Assembly (NCBI RefSeq): GCF_943193015.1
Contig: NZ_CALPCM010000004.1
Coordinates: 1 to 64,000, forward strand
DNA length: 64,000 nt
Direction: 5' to 3'
DNA from: Hominisplanchenecus_A murintestinalis
GTDB taxonomy: Bacteria; Bacillota; Clostridia; Lachnospirales; Lachnospiraceae
Both the position numbers and the translations under genes were made by a program. The notes below the pieces were generated by a model that was not told where the DNA came from, did no database searches, and saw only the letters and a list, made by a program, of their open reading frames with translations. Below are positions 18,575 through 26,730 of the stretch, one piece after another; position 1 is the stretch's first letter, and the number at the start of each line of letters is the position of its first letter.

Positions 18575-18785
18575 TCTTCTCACAAGCGGCAGGCTCAACA
18601 CTTACCTTGCCGACATCGACAGGCAGGCGCAGGAACGCTTTGAAAGGCTCATAGAGGGCATGAAACAGGCACAGGGCATAACGGAACAGATAAAGGCAGA
18701 AAACGCCTTAGAATGGACAGGACATCTCAATAACATAAGGGCTTGTGCGAGGGAGATTGTGAACGAGGAATTTATTTATAGTTAG
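18411..18785 (+). CDS. tnpV: TnpV transposon protein
   Basis: 124-residue full-length member of the TnpV family first described in Tn4451; function unknown. It lies just inside the left end of the nested element, preceded by GGAGGTAAC. It has no membrane segment or catalytic motif. The N-terminal half (FGELGGKYERQGDYLIPCL, then W-GQRHLDYLKQYR) is the most conserved part. Two relatives occur in this window: the overprinted copy at 12,177 and the dead copy at 62,221-62,505. Confidence 0.88.
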   Translation: MAKTIFGELGGKYERQGDYLIPCLTVPAEEEQPIGTWGQRHLDYLKQYRKVTYTNLLTSGRLNTYLADIDRQAQERFERLIEGMKQAQGITEQIKAENALEWTGHLNNIRACAREIVNEEFIYS

Positions 18786-18824
18786 ACGTTGATGGCGGTA
18801 GAGAGAAATCTTTGCCGCTTTTTA

Positions 18825-18872
18825 TTGACTTCCAGACACATGTGTCGTATAATAATTTCAGACACATATGTC
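18825..18872 (+). promoter_or_regulatory. Promoter with two TetR-type operators
   Basis: TTGACT (18,825-18,830), 17-base spacer, TATAAT (18,848-18,853). The perfect palindrome GACACATGTGTC fills the spacer (18,835-18,846), and a second copy GACACATATGTC lies just downstream (18,861-18,872). This is the expected layout for autorepression by the TetR-family gene that starts at 18,890. Confidence 0.88.
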
Positions 18873-18889
18873 GGAAAGTAGGGTTGCTT

Positions 18890-19492
18890 ATGAATAAAAG
18901 AGGAAAGGAAACAAGGAAACATATAAAGAAATGTGCATGTTCTTTATTTGCAGAAAAAGGCTTTAAGCAAGTTACAATGAAGGATATCTGCGATGCGGCG
19001 AAATTAAGCAGAGGCGGGCTATATTGCCATTACGAAAGCACACGTCAAATCTTTCAAGAGATTATTGATGATATGACAAGTGAGCAGGATAATGAGATTG
19101 ATTTAAGGATTGAACAAAATTGTTCGGCAGTGACTATTTTGGATGAAATTTTAAACAAGTATGAGAATGAAATGCTTGACAGCCAAGCTTCATTAAGCAT
19201 AGCAATATATGAGTATTTTAGCATTCGTGATATTGCAAATCAGAGCAATACGCTATATGAACAATATTTAATTTCAGCAAATACATGGAAGAAGTTAATA
19301 CAATACGGGATGGACAGGCATGAATTTAATGAAGTGGATATTTCTGCGGTATTTGATTTAATTGTGTTCTCGTATCAAGGGGTAAGGATGTACAGTAAAC
19401 TTATGCCTATGGATAAAGAAACACCTTCCAGAATAATAAAAGAAATAAGAAAAATATTAGTGAAAAGCGGCAGTAATAGCGATATTGCTTAA
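18890..19492 (+). CDS. TetR/AcrR family transcriptional regulator
   Basis: 200-residue repressor-like protein. The N-terminal HTH (residues about 10-55: FAEKGFKQVTMKDICDAA, LSRGGLYCHYES) is typical of TetR, and the C-terminal helical half is the ligand/dimer domain. Its promoter holds two 12-base palindromes, so autoregulation is likely and the downstream MBL-fold/GNAT genes may share control. Base composition is more A+T-rich than the surrounding ICE, suggesting separately acquired cargo. The ligand cannot be inferred. Confidence 0.87.
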   Translation: MNKRGKETRKHIKKCACSLFAEKGFKQVTMKDICDAAKLSRGGLYCHYESTRQIFQEIIDDMTSEQDNEIDLRIEQNCSAVTILDEILNKYENEMLDSQASLSIAIYEYFSIRDIANQSNTLYEQYLISANTWKKLIQYGMDRHEFNEVDISAVFDLIVFSYQGVRMYSKLMPMDKETPSRIIKEIRKILVKSGSNSDIA

Positions 19493-19547
19493 ATATTTAA
19501 TGAATAAAAACGCATTATGATTACTTGCGATTCATGCGAAAGGCGGT

Positions 19548-20378
19548 GTGAAAGATTTGAAATTGAAAATTATTGGCAGCGGCGGCATGTCAATTATTCC
19601 GAGTTCATTTTGTAAATGTAAAATTTGTGAAGAAGCCAGACGAAAAGGCGGCAGGTATGAACGGTTAGGACCAAGCCTGTATATTGACGATATAAAAATG
19701 TTGATAGACACACCCGAAGATATTGCGGTAGCCTGCAACAGACAAAGAATATCGGAAGTGAAGTACCTTTCCATTTCCCATAGTGACCCAGACCATGTCA
19801 GGGGTATTCGGATTGTTGAAAAGATAGGTTGCGACTTTATTAAAGGAACGAGTATGCCTATTGGCTTTTATGCTCTTCCAGAGGTCATTAGAGATATAAA
19901 CCAAATGAACCGTGACTGCTTTAAATATTATGGTGACGTTCTTCATTGTATTTCTGTTAATGAAACACCGCATATAAAAATAGATAATATTGATATAGAC
20001 TTAATCAACAATAACCCAAGCCGAAACATCACTTTTTATGTTCTGAAAGAGCATGAAAAAAAGGTTATCTATGCCTGTTGCAATCCGAAACCTTTTGCTC
20101 ATAATGACTTATATTTTGATGCAGATATTTTGATTATAAGCATGGTTTCTGATGATGGAATATTAAATGATGGAACGAAGCTTATGGATACGCCTTTGAA
20201 AGATGAAATATTCACTTTGGATGAGGTTATAGAACTGAAAAACTATTATAGAATCAAGAAGATTATAGTTACACATATTGATGAAATATGGGGAAAATCA
20301 TATGGTTATTACAAGGAACTTGAAAAAGAACTTGATAATATTTTATTCGCTTATGATGGTATGGAAATCATGGTTTGA
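19548..20378 (+). CDS. Metallo-beta-lactamase-fold hydrolase
   Basis: 276-residue MBL-fold protein. An early CxC-x2-C cluster (FCKCKICEEARRKGGRYERLGP) and the metal motif HSDPDH at about residue 78 resemble PhnP/RNase Z-like phosphodiesterases, and the second His of the usual HxHxDH is Asp. A later THIDE may supply another ligand. GTG 19,548 is taken as start (AAAGGCGG just upstream), with TTG 19,557 possible. It sits between a TetR gene and a GNAT gene and is probably cotranscribed. The substrate is unknown; it is not a recognisable beta-lactam resistance enzyme. Confidence 0.8.
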   Translation: MKDLKLKIIGSGGMSIIPSSFCKCKICEEARRKGGRYERLGPSLYIDDIKMLIDTPEDIAVACNRQRISEVKYLSISHSDPDHVRGIRIVEKIGCDFIKGTSMPIGFYALPEVIRDINQMNRDCFKYYGDVLHCISVNETPHIKIDNIDIDLINNNPSRNITFYVLKEHEKKVIYACCNPKPFAHNDLYFDADILIISMVSDDGILNDGTKLMDTPLKDEIFTLDEVIELKNYYRIKKIIVTHIDEIWGKSYGYYKELEKELDNILFAYDGMEIMV

Positions 20379-20408
20379 AAAATTAAAATTTATAAAGTGG
20401 AGGAATGA

Positions 20409-20939
20409 ATGATGGCATATGAAGAAATACGGCTTGTAAAGCCAAGTTTAGGATTGAAAGATAAAGCGCTTGAATATCGGCAGGAGCATTTTGATTTTGG
20501 AGAACAGATAATCAATGGGAGTGAATTATTTGATAAGATTGCTTCTTATGAGGAATGGTTTAAGAAAGTCATTGCCAATGCAAGTACGGAGACTGTTGAC
20601 CCTAATTGGGTTTTAACAGATACATTTTTTGCAGTTAGGGTGTCAGATAATAAAATTGTTGGCATTGTTGATTTGAGGTATCAATTAAATGATTTCCTAA
20701 AAGATTTTGGTAATTGTGGATATAGCGTAAGACCGTCAGAAAGAAGAAAAGGGTACGCTACTGAAATATTAAGACAAATATGTTTGGTTGCGAGAAAATA
20801 CGGTTTGAAACAGTTGCAGTTATCAGTTGAAAAGGATAATGCTGCTTCAATAAAAACAATCGAGAAAAATGGTGGAAATTATTGTAGGAGTTTTACTTTT
20901 GATAACGAGGAAGCATATGTATATTTGATAAATCTTTGA
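20409..20939 (+). CDS. GNAT family N-acetyltransferase
   Basis: 176-residue acetyl-CoA-dependent acetyltransferase. The GNAT motif A is clear at about residues 105-120 (YSVRPSERRKGYATEIL, with the RRKGYA pyrophosphate loop), followed by LQLSVEKDNAASIKTIEKNGG typical of motif B. GGAGG lies just before two adjacent ATGs (20,409 and 20,412). The acceptor substrate is unknown; resemblance to small-molecule acetylators would allow a resistance role, but nothing specific is seen. Confidence 0.87.
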   Translation: MMAYEEIRLVKPSLGLKDKALEYRQEHFDFGEQIINGSELFDKIASYEEWFKKVIANASTETVDPNWVLTDTFFAVRVSDNKIVGIVDLRYQLNDFLKDFGNCGYSVRPSERRKGYATEILRQICLVARKYGLKQLQLSVEKDNAASIKTIEKNGGNYCRSFTFDNEEAYVYLINL

Positions 20940-20953
20940 GGAGGATATATGTC

Positions 20954-21145
20954 GTGTTACATAAAATAGAATGGGTATATTGTCCTATATGCGGAAACAA
21001 AACCCGTAACAAAATCAGAGAGGACACTATTTTAAAAAACTATCCTCTCTATTGTCCGAAGTGCAGACAGGAAACATTGATTGAAGTAACAAATTTGAGG
21101 ATGACAGTCATCGCAGAGCCAGACGCAAAGACGCAGAGCCGATGA
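20954..21145 (+). CDS. Cysteine-rich KTR domain protein
   Basis: 63-residue protein with CPICGNKTR and CPKCRQETL, two CxxC knuckles that should hold one zinc, and the family ending EPDAKTQSR. Such proteins are frequent in Firmicute conjugative elements; function unknown. GTG 20,954 is preferred (GAGGAGG about 9 bases upstream). The last codons lie inside the arm of a terminator hairpin. Confidence 0.83.
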   Translation: MLHKIEWVYCPICGNKTRNKIREDTILKNYPLYCPKCRQETLIEVTNLRMTVIAEPDAKTQSR

Positions 21146-21188
21146 ACTTGTGAAATAAAATCACAGTTCATTGGCTCTATTTTATTTC
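21135..21188 (+). terminator. Terminator overlapping the KTR gene end
   Basis: AGAGCC-x-ATGAAC ... TTCAT-x-GGCTCT stem with an inner GTG/CAC pairing, followed by ATTTTATTT. It starts inside the last codons of the KTR gene. Confidence 0.7.
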
Positions 21189-21634
21189 ATAAGGTTTTAA
21201 GGCAAACGCCCACCATATAAAAAAACGGTGTTATGGTGGGCGGTATTGCTATGCCCGAAAAGACTTAACAGACACTCTCCAGACCTGTTTTCGAGTTTGG
21301 AGGGATTTTTTTATGTTCTTTTTTCGGGCAGTAATCTATCTGCTCATGCAACGCAGAATTTATCCATACATAGCATATCGGGGAATGGCAGGAAGCCAGT
21401 TAAAAAAATCCCTGCCCATGCAACGCTACTTCTCACCATGAAACCAGAAGTAGAATCTCCACTTAACAGAATTAGAATCACTCATAACCGTAGAGGTCAC
21501 AGAGCCTTTGCGGTTTTTCTTTTGTCGTTTTTTATCGGAATATGCCGCAGGGCTGTTTCCGCTGTTGGCTGCCGTTCGCCGCCTTTCCCATCTAGATTTT
21601 AGCATTTTAAAAATTCAGATGGGAGGTACTTACG
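21189..21634 (+). other. Untranslated leader region before the first sigma-like gene
   Basis: About 450 bases with no credible gene. It holds an 11-bp perfect hairpin CGCCCACCATA/TATGGTGGGCG (21,207-21,242). A larger arm pair TGCCCGAAAAGA / TCTTTTTTCGGGCA encloses a short CTCCA..TGGAG hairpin plus T-run near 21,300, resembling an attenuator. CATGCAACGC occurs twice (about 21,343 and 21,417). This could be a regulatory 5' leader. Confidence 0.5.
21586..21624 (+). promoter_or_regulatory. Shine-Dalgarno-sequestering hairpin of first sigma-like gene
   Basis: TCCCATCT (21,586-21,593) pairs perfectly with AGATGGGA (21,617-21,624). The right arm covers the 5' half of the GGGAGG ribosome site used by the GTG at 21,635. 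Confidence 0.55.
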
Positions 21635-22150
21635 GTGAGATACGCACCAAGAAAAGTATATATCAAAGAAAGCGGCGGTTATGTGGAATTATCCTATACA
21701 GACTTCTGCCGCCGCAGGCAAGCCGACCAGAGTTACATGGACAAGCTGTTTATCCCCGTGCAGGGCTGTCTGCTTGAAGTTGTGCGGGAACAGTACACGG
21801 ATTTCTATCGGGATAAAGAACGGTGGCGTTATCTGAAAAAACTGGACACGAACCACAAGCTGCTCTCATTGGAGGGATTTACAGACAGTGAGGGAAATGT
21901 GATTGACTTCGTTGTTGATGAAACGGTGGATGTTGCGGAAACCGTTGTCCATGCGGTGATGGTGGACAGGCTGAAAGCCGCCCTGCCTTTGTTGTCGGAC
22001 AGTGAACAGACGTTGATACAAGCAATCTTCTTTGAAGAACTTTCCGAGCGGGAAGTCGGGTTGCGGTTAGGCGTGACACAGAGCGTTGTGAACAAGCGCA
22101 AAGCCAAAATCCTTGCGAAGCTGAGAAAGATAATGGAAAACAAAATTTAA
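21635..22150 (+). CDS. Sigma-70-like regulatory protein (first of three)
   Basis: 171-residue protein. The C-terminal part (residues about 110-165: LPLLSDSEQTLIQAIFFEELSEREVGLRLGVTQ, then VVNKRKAKILAKL) is a sigma region 4-like HTH. The N-terminal part is charged and not clearly region 2. The start is GTG 21,635 with GGGAGG at 21,621. Short sigma-like proteins of this kind control transfer or excision genes in Tn916- and Tn1549-like elements. A terminator follows directly, so each of the three sigma-like genes appears to be a separate regulated unit. Confidence 0.78.
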   Translation: MRYAPRKVYIKESGGYVELSYTDFCRRRQADQSYMDKLFIPVQGCLLEVVREQYTDFYRDKERWRYLKKLDTNHKLLSLEGFTDSEGNVIDFVVDETVDVAETVVHAVMVDRLKAALPLLSDSEQTLIQAIFFEELSEREVGLRLGVTQSVVNKRKAKILAKLRKIMENKI

Positions 22151-22157
22151 GGCGTTC

Positions 22158-22199
22158 AGCCCCCTTGTTTTTTCCTTTGGGAAAATGAGGGGGCTTTTT
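22158..22199 (+). terminator. Terminator after first sigma-like gene
   Basis: AGCCCCCT / AGGGGGCT 8-bp perfect stem, with a secondary TTTTCC/GGGAAAA pairing inside the loop, followed by TTTTT. It begins 8 bases after the stop codon. Confidence 0.85.
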
Positions 22200-22204
22200 C
22201 CTGC

Positions 22205-22228
22205 CCTCTCAATCAATTCGATTGGAGG
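22205..22228 (+). promoter_or_regulatory. Shine-Dalgarno-sequestering hairpin of second sigma-like gene
   Basis: CCTC-t-CAATC pairs with GATTG-GAGG around a 5-base loop. The right arm contains the GGAGG ribosome site for ATG 22,237. Confidence 0.55.
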
Positions 22229-22236
22229 AAATAAGG

Positions 22237-22662
22237 ATGGCATACAACCACGGACGGGAGGACAGGAAATGGCGTATCTGGAAAGAAGCCGAGGAAAAAA
22301 TTCTGCGTGAGTGCGGCGTTGATGAAGCAACCATTGAGCAAATCCGCACGGATGACAGGGCAGATTTTAATTCCAACAGGCGGTTTTACCGATGGGCGAG
22401 CGACTTCGGCGAATACCTTGAGGGCATGGCGGACAGGGAGAAGCAGGCGGAGGTAAGGTCTGTTTCTGATTTACTGGACGAGATTGAGAGCGAAAATCTG
22501 TACCTTGCCTTAATCACGGTGGACAGACGCACATTACAAATCGTCCTGCTGAAAATGCAGGGATATTCCACAAAGGAGATTGCCCCGCTTGTGCATTTAA
22601 CGGCAGGGGCTATTTATGCGAGGTTAAACCATCTGCGGAAGAAGCTGCGGAAAATTTTATAA
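22237..22662 (+). CDS. Sigma-70 region 4-like protein (second of three)
   Basis: 141-residue protein with an HTH at the C-terminus (LQIVLLKMQGYSTKEIAPLV, HLTAGAIYARLNHLRKKLRK) typical of sigma region 4. The N-terminal half is charged (YNHGREDRKWRIWKEAEEK) and matches ICE-type sigma-like regulators. ATG 22,237 fits GGAGG at 22,224-22,228. It lies between a terminator upstream and a long hairpin downstream. It may bind with core polymerase or act as an adaptor; which promoters it serves is unknown. Confidence 0.78.
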   Translation: MAYNHGREDRKWRIWKEAEEKILRECGVDEATIEQIRTDDRADFNSNRRFYRWASDFGEYLEGMADREKQAEVRSVSDLLDEIESENLYLALITVDRRTLQIVLLKMQGYSTKEIAPLVHLTAGAIYARLNHLRKKLRKIL

Positions 22663-22673
22663 GCGTCTCATAT

Positions 22674-22746
22674 ATCCTGCTTTCCTATGGGCTATCGGGT
22701 GAGGGGCAATCCCCTCATTCAATTCTTTTCGGGAGGAAAGCAGGAT
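22674..22746 (+). promoter_or_regulatory. 12-bp hairpin sequestering ribosome site and start codon of third sigma-like gene
   Basis: ATCCTGCTTTCC (22,674-22,685) is the exact complement of GGAAAGCAGGAT (22,735-22,746). The right arm includes the last two G of GGGAGG and the first two bases of the ATG start at 22,745. A second hairpin TGAGGGG/CCCCTCA sits in the loop. Confidence 0.75.
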
Positions 22747-23218
22747 GGCATATAGGGATAAGACATACACGCTTCGGGAGGAATCCACGGAAAGCGGCAA
22801 AAGGTATTTTATCAGCTTTAAGGACGGGCAGGGGGAACACCACGAACTGGAAGTGTCAGAACCGCTATTCTTTGAATTTAGGCAGATGGAAAGGAAGAAC
22901 AGAAACCTTCAGCAATGGAACCAGCGGCACAGGGAGTTTAACGAGGTATGGGATGAAACGCTTTACAGACGGGCGTTGCGAGTGCCTAAGACGCTTGATG
23001 AAAGCATGATTGAAAAAGAACGGAATGAACTGTTTTACAAAGCGGTTGCACGACTGCCAGAGATACAAAGGCGGCGTTTCCTGCTCTATTACGAGTATGA
23101 TTTTAATTTTTACCAAATCGGCGAAATGGAGCATTGCACAGCTTCCGCTGTCCAGAAGTCCGTTTCGGTTGCAAGGGAGAAAATTAAGGCAGAAATGAAA
23201 AAGTATCTCCAACCTTGA
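22745..23218 (+). CDS. Sigma-70 region 4-like protein (third of three)
   Basis: 157-residue protein. The N-terminal part resembles a beta-rich module (YTLREESTESGKRYFISFKD). The C-terminal half has the sigma region 4-type HTH (LPEIQRRRFLLYYEYDFNFY, EHCTASAVQKSVSVAREKIK). This layout (WDETLYRRA-V-TLDE) is common in Tn4451/Tn1549-family sigma-like genes. Its ribosome site and start codon are paired in a 12-bp hairpin, which implies translational control. The three successive sigma-like genes have different sequences and are not recent duplicates. Confidence 0.8.
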   Translation: MAYRDKTYTLREESTESGKRYFISFKDGQGEHHELEVSEPLFFEFRQMERKNRNLQQWNQRHREFNEVWDETLYRRALRVPKTLDESMIEKERNELFYKAVARLPEIQRRRFLLYYEYDFNFYQIGEMEHCTASAVQKSVSVAREKIKAEMKKYLQP

Positions 23219-23326
23219 CTGTTACCGCCCGAAAAAGGAATCCGCTTATTATCGGCATGGGGATGGCGGCATTACATACTCTCACTTTTTCCGTGGGAGT
23301 AAATCAATTTTAAGGAGGTCATGCCT

Positions 23327-23413
23327 ATGCGCAACAAAACCAAAGACACCGCCCGAAAGGAGGAAAGCCATGCAGAAGCTTCAGACGGTCAACGCCGACA
23401 CGCTCCTCTATGA
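23327..23413 (+). CDS. Possible leader peptide before the RepA-like ATPase
   Basis: 28-codon ORF with AAGGAGG (23,312-23,318) at ideal distance from ATG 23,327; ATG 23,321 is in frame but too close. It overlaps the ATPase gene start by 44 bases in another frame, so its translation could couple to or regulate the ATPase. The peptide is basic and has no known domain. The strong ribosome site is the main support. Confidence 0.4.
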   Translation: MRNKTKDTARKEESHAEASDGQRRHAPL

Positions 23414-24392
23414 GCCGCTTGAAAAACCGTCCTTTGTGGTGGACGGTCTGATACCCACGGGATTAACCCTGTTCTGCGGCTCACAGAAAATCGGCAAGAG
23501 CTGGCTCATGCTAAAGCTCTGCCTATGCGTGTCGCAGGGAATCCCCTTGTGGGATATGCCGACACAGGAGGGCGATGTGCTTTACCTCTGCCTTGAGGAC
23601 ACGTTCTGCCGCATCCAAGACAGGCTGTTCCGCTTGACGGATGAAGCAAGCGGGCGGCTCCATTTTGCAGTGGCGAGCGATAAGCTGTCAGACGGTCTTA
23701 TCGTGCAGTTGGAGGATTATCTGAAAGAATACCCCGACAGCAGGCTCATTGTGATTGACACCTTGCAGAAAGTCCGCACCGCATCCAAAGACAACGCCTA
23801 CGCAAGCGATTACGGGGACATCTCTCTTATCAAAGACTTTGCCGACAGGCACTCATTGGCGGTCATTGTTGTACACCACATCCGAAAGCAGAACGACAGC
23901 GACGTGTTCAACAAAGTGTCTGGCACGACGGGATTGACGGGGAGTGCAGATGCTACCTTTGTCCTTCAGCAGGAAAGCCGTGCGTCCAATGCCGCAAAGC
24001 TGTATGTGACGGGCAGGGACACGCCCTATCAGGAGTTCACGCTCCGCTTCCGTGATTGCAGTTGGGAACTGGTGGAGCGTAAGGAGCAGGAACAGCTTGC
24101 CAAAGAAGCGATACCAGACGTCCTTTTTCGGCTGGTGGATTTCATGCAGGACAAAGAGGAATGGACGGGAACGGCAACGGAGCTGTTAGCCGCTATGGGG
24201 GAAACGGAAACCGTCCCCACGGTGATTACGAAATGGCTCAATGAATACCGCACCACATTTTTAAGTGAGAATTGTATCGGCTACCAGTACAGCCGCAAAA
24301 AAGATGGCAGACAGATAGCCCTTGCAAGGCAGACGGGTGACAGCGGTGACAGTGATGACAGCGATATTGGGATACCCCGCCGCTGTCATTGA
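23370..24392 (+). CDS. RepA-like AAA ATPase/helicase
   Basis: 340-residue RecA-fold ATPase of the AAA_25/RepA type. Walker A GSQKIGKSW is at about residue 36, Walker B LIVIDT near residue 128, and a VVHHIRKQ sensor-like motif follows. Such proteins are hexameric replicative helicase-like factors of plasmids and mobilizable elements. Its C-terminal codons run into a repeat array that continues downstream toward the relaxase, suggesting a replication or transfer origin beside it. GAAAGGAGG lies upstream of ATG. Confidence 0.84.
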   Translation: MQKLQTVNADTLLYEPLEKPSFVVDGLIPTGLTLFCGSQKIGKSWLMLKLCLCVSQGIPLWDMPTQEGDVLYLCLEDTFCRIQDRLFRLTDEASGRLHFAVASDKLSDGLIVQLEDYLKEYPDSRLIVIDTLQKVRTASKDNAYASDYGDISLIKDFADRHSLAVIVVHHIRKQNDSDVFNKVSGTTGLTGSADATFVLQQESRASNAAKLYVTGRDTPYQEFTLRFRDCSWELVERKEQEQLAKEAIPDVLFRLVDFMQDKEEWTGTATELLAAMGETETVPTVITKWLNEYRTTFLSENCIGYQYSRKKDGRQIALARQTGDSGDSDDSDIGIPRRCH

Positions 24393-24795
24393 CACCTAAA
24401 GTCATGTAAAGCTGGCGGCTCTGCCCTGCGGGTGACAGCGGTGACGGTGATGACGGCAATATTGGGATACCCCGCCGCTGTCATCCCTACGGGAGAACAC
24501 CCCGTAAACGCAAAGTGCAGGCGTGGGCATTACCCGCCCTTTTCGGCTCGTAAAGCCACCCCTGCGGTCAGAAAAATCTCCCGATTTTTCCGACTGCGTT
24601 TACAGGGTGTAACACACTACACTTTGCTCCGCAAAGAGCCGTGTGCCAGACGTTCCCTCTGGACTCCCTTAAAGCAGGGCTTACGCCCTGCCCATCCTGC
24701 GCCTTGCGGCTTCGGATGGAAGAATGAGCGGTGACAGTTGGCGGCTCCCGTGGGGGTATCCCAAAATCACCGTCATCACCGTCACCGCTGTCACC
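24337..24795 (+). repeat. Iteron-like repeat array between RepA-like ATPase and MobV relaxase (candidate origin)
   Basis: Copy 1 (24,337-24,389) and copy 2 (24,432-24,484) are direct near-identical 53-base repeats 95 bases apart. They contain GTGACAGCG/GTGAC-GTGATGAC blocks, ATATTGGGATACCCC and GCCGCTGTCAT. Copy 3 (24,753-24,795) is inverted. The interval between copies 2 and 3 has no credible gene; it contains the pair TAAACGCAGTCGG / CCGACTGCGTTTA-like arms around AAAAATC. Placement before a MobV gene fits an oriT, and placement after a RepA-like gene fits a replication origin. Confidence 0.7.
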
Positions 24796-24835
24796 CAAAG
24801 GACAGTTACCCGCCGAAGAAAGGAGGAATCCTGCC

Positions 24836-25801
24836 ATGCCCTATGCAATCCTGCGTTTCCAGAAACGCAAGGCAGGCGGCGTTGCTGCTTGTGAACGCCA
24901 CAACGAGCGGAAGAAAGAAGCCTACAAAAGCAACCCAGACATTGACGTGGGACGCTCCAAAGATAACTACCATCTTGTGAAACCGCCCCGCTACACCTAC
25001 AAGAAAGAGATAAACCAAATGGTAAAAGAAGCGGGCTGTAAGGTAAGGAAAGACAGCGTGATGATGGTGGAAATGCTCATCACCGCTTCGCCTGAATTTA
25101 TGAACAGCTTACCGCCCGAAGAACAAAAAGCCTATTTCCAGACGGCTCTTGACTTCATTTCAGAACGTGTAGGAAAGAAAAATATCCTCTCCGCAGTCGT
25201 CCACATGGACGAGAAAACGCCCCATATGCACCTGTGCTTTGTGCCGCTTACGCCAGACAACAAGCTGTCAGCAAAGTCTATTTTAGGCAACCAAAAGAGC
25301 CTGTCCGAATGGCAGACCGCCTACCATGAGCGGATGTCCGCACGGTGGAATCAGCTTGAGCGGGGGCAGTCCTCAATGGAAACCAAGCGCAAGCATATCC
25401 CCACATGGCTCTATAAGTTGGGCGGCAGGCTGGATAAACAGTATGAAGAAATCGTGTCTGCCCTCTCCGACATCAACGCCTTTAATGCGGGCAAGAAAAG
25501 GGATAAGGCGTTAGAATTACTCTCCGCATGGCTCCCAGACGTGGAGAAATTTTCAAAAGAAATCGGCAAACAGCAGGCGTATATTGACAGCTTAAAAGAG
25601 AGAATCGGGCAGGAATCCGATTATGCAGGGCGTATGCGTGATGAAAAGTACGAACAGGAACTAAAGGTACAGAAAGCCAACCAGAGGATATTTGAGTTGC
25701 AGAAAACCAATCAGCAGATGGAAAGGTTATTGAAAAGAATCCCACCAGAAGTATTAGAAGAATTGCAGAAAAGCAATCGGAATAGAGCGAAAGAAAGGTA
25801 G
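24836..25801 (+). CDS. MobV-family relaxase (Pre/Mob)
   Basis: 321-residue relaxase. The N-terminus (YAILRFQKRKAGGVAACERH, then NPDIDVGRSKDNYHL) is the MobV/Pre signature with the conserved RHN-like block. A His-rich metal motif HMDEKTPHMHL lies at about residues 123-133. The C-terminal 100 residues form a coiled coil. Relaxases of this family nick an oriT just upstream of their own gene, where the repeat array lies. ATG 24,836 follows AAAGGAGG. It gives the nested element mobilization ability independent of the ICE relaxase. Confidence 0.9.
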   Translation: MPYAILRFQKRKAGGVAACERHNERKKEAYKSNPDIDVGRSKDNYHLVKPPRYTYKKEINQMVKEAGCKVRKDSVMMVEMLITASPEFMNSLPPEEQKAYFQTALDFISERVGKKNILSAVVHMDEKTPHMHLCFVPLTPDNKLSAKSILGNQKSLSEWQTAYHERMSARWNQLERGQSSMETKRKHIPTWLYKLGGRLDKQYEEIVSALSDINAFNAGKKRDKALELLSAWLPDVEKFSKEIGKQQAYIDSLKERIGQESDYAGRMRDEKYEQELKVQKANQRIFELQKTNQQMERLLKRIPPEVLEELQKSNRNRAKER

Positions 25802-25809
25802 GAATGTGA

Positions 25810-26664
25810 ATGAAGAAACAGGATTTTAAGGTATTAAAGACCGCAGATTTATATCCGTTTCCCGATAACCCGTTTCATGTAGTGGAGGACGAAATGTTAT
25901 CAGAATTAGCAGAGAGTATCAAAGAGTTTGGAATCGTAACGCCGATTATCACACGCCCGAAAGAGGACGGGGACGGCTATGAAATCATTGCAGGACAGCG
26001 GCGTGTGCGTGCTTCGGAGCTTGCAGGGTTAAACACAATCCCTGCTTTTGTCCTGCCCTTAGACCGTGACCGAGCCATCATCACCCTTGTGGACAGCAAT
26101 CTCCAAAGAGAAAATATCCTGCCGTCGGAGCGGGCATTTGCCTACAAGATGAAATCCGAAGCCATGAAGCGGCAGGGTTTCCGCACAGACTTAACCTCGT
26201 CACAAGTTGGGACGAAGTTGCGGACGGACGATAAAGTGGCGCAGGGCTTCGCCGTGGGCAGGATGACCGTGCAGAGATTTATCCGATTGACAGAACTGAT
26301 ACCGCCGATTTTGCAGATGGTGGACGAGGGGAGAATCGCCCTCACGCCTGCGGTGGAGCTGTCTTTTCTGAAGAAAGACGAGCAGGAAAACCTATTCGCC
26401 ACGATGGAGAGCGAGGAAGCAACGCCCTCACTCTCACAGGCACAGCGGATGAAAAGCCTAAGCCAGAGCGGGTGGCTTGACATGGATACCATCTTTGCGA
26501 TTATGACGGAGGAAAAGGGAAACCAGAAAGAAACCATGAAAATCGGTATGGAGCGGTTGAAGAAATACTTCCCGAAAGGAACAACGCCGAAGCAGATGGA
26601 GGACACCATCATCAAACTTTTGGAGCGTGAATTGCAGAGGAAACGGGGCAGGGAAAGCCGCTAA
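25810..26664 (+). CDS. ParB/Spo0J-family partition protein
   Basis: 284-residue ParB-like protein. The N-terminal ParB/Srx domain has PDNPFHV, SIKEFGIVTPIITRP and the GQRRVRASELAG CTP/DNA box (about residues 58-75), followed by a LQRENILPSERAFAYK helix region and an HTH (QGFAVGRMTVQRFIRL). There is no partner ParA in the element, which is common for mobilizable transposons, where these proteins probably act as transcriptional or copy regulators. It follows the relaxase by 8 bases. Confidence 0.88.
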   Translation: MKKQDFKVLKTADLYPFPDNPFHVVEDEMLSELAESIKEFGIVTPIITRPKEDGDGYEIIAGQRRVRASELAGLNTIPAFVLPLDRDRAIITLVDSNLQRENILPSERAFAYKMKSEAMKRQGFRTDLTSSQVGTKLRTDDKVAQGFAVGRMTVQRFIRLTELIPPILQMVDEGRIALTPAVELSFLKKDEQENLFATMESEEATPSLSQAQRMKSLSQSGWLDMDTIFAIMTEEKGNQKETMKIGMERLKKYFPKGTTPKQMEDTIIKLLERELQRKRGRESR

Positions 26665-26730
26665 TCTTCTCTTTTCGGGAGGTAAATAGAAACTCTGGAT
26701 AGATAAAAAAGCAGAAAGGTGAGACAGGAA

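Noticed and set aside
19548..20378. Beta-lactam resistance gene
   Set aside because: The fold is metallo-beta-lactamase-like, but the Cys cluster and HSDPDH motif fit a phosphodiesterase-like hydrolase, not a beta-lactamase.
21228..21602. 124-codon rightward frame in the leader of the first sigma-like gene
   Set aside because: Its start lies in a hairpin without a ribosome site, and the sequence contains attenuator-like stems and repeats; the peptide has no known domain.
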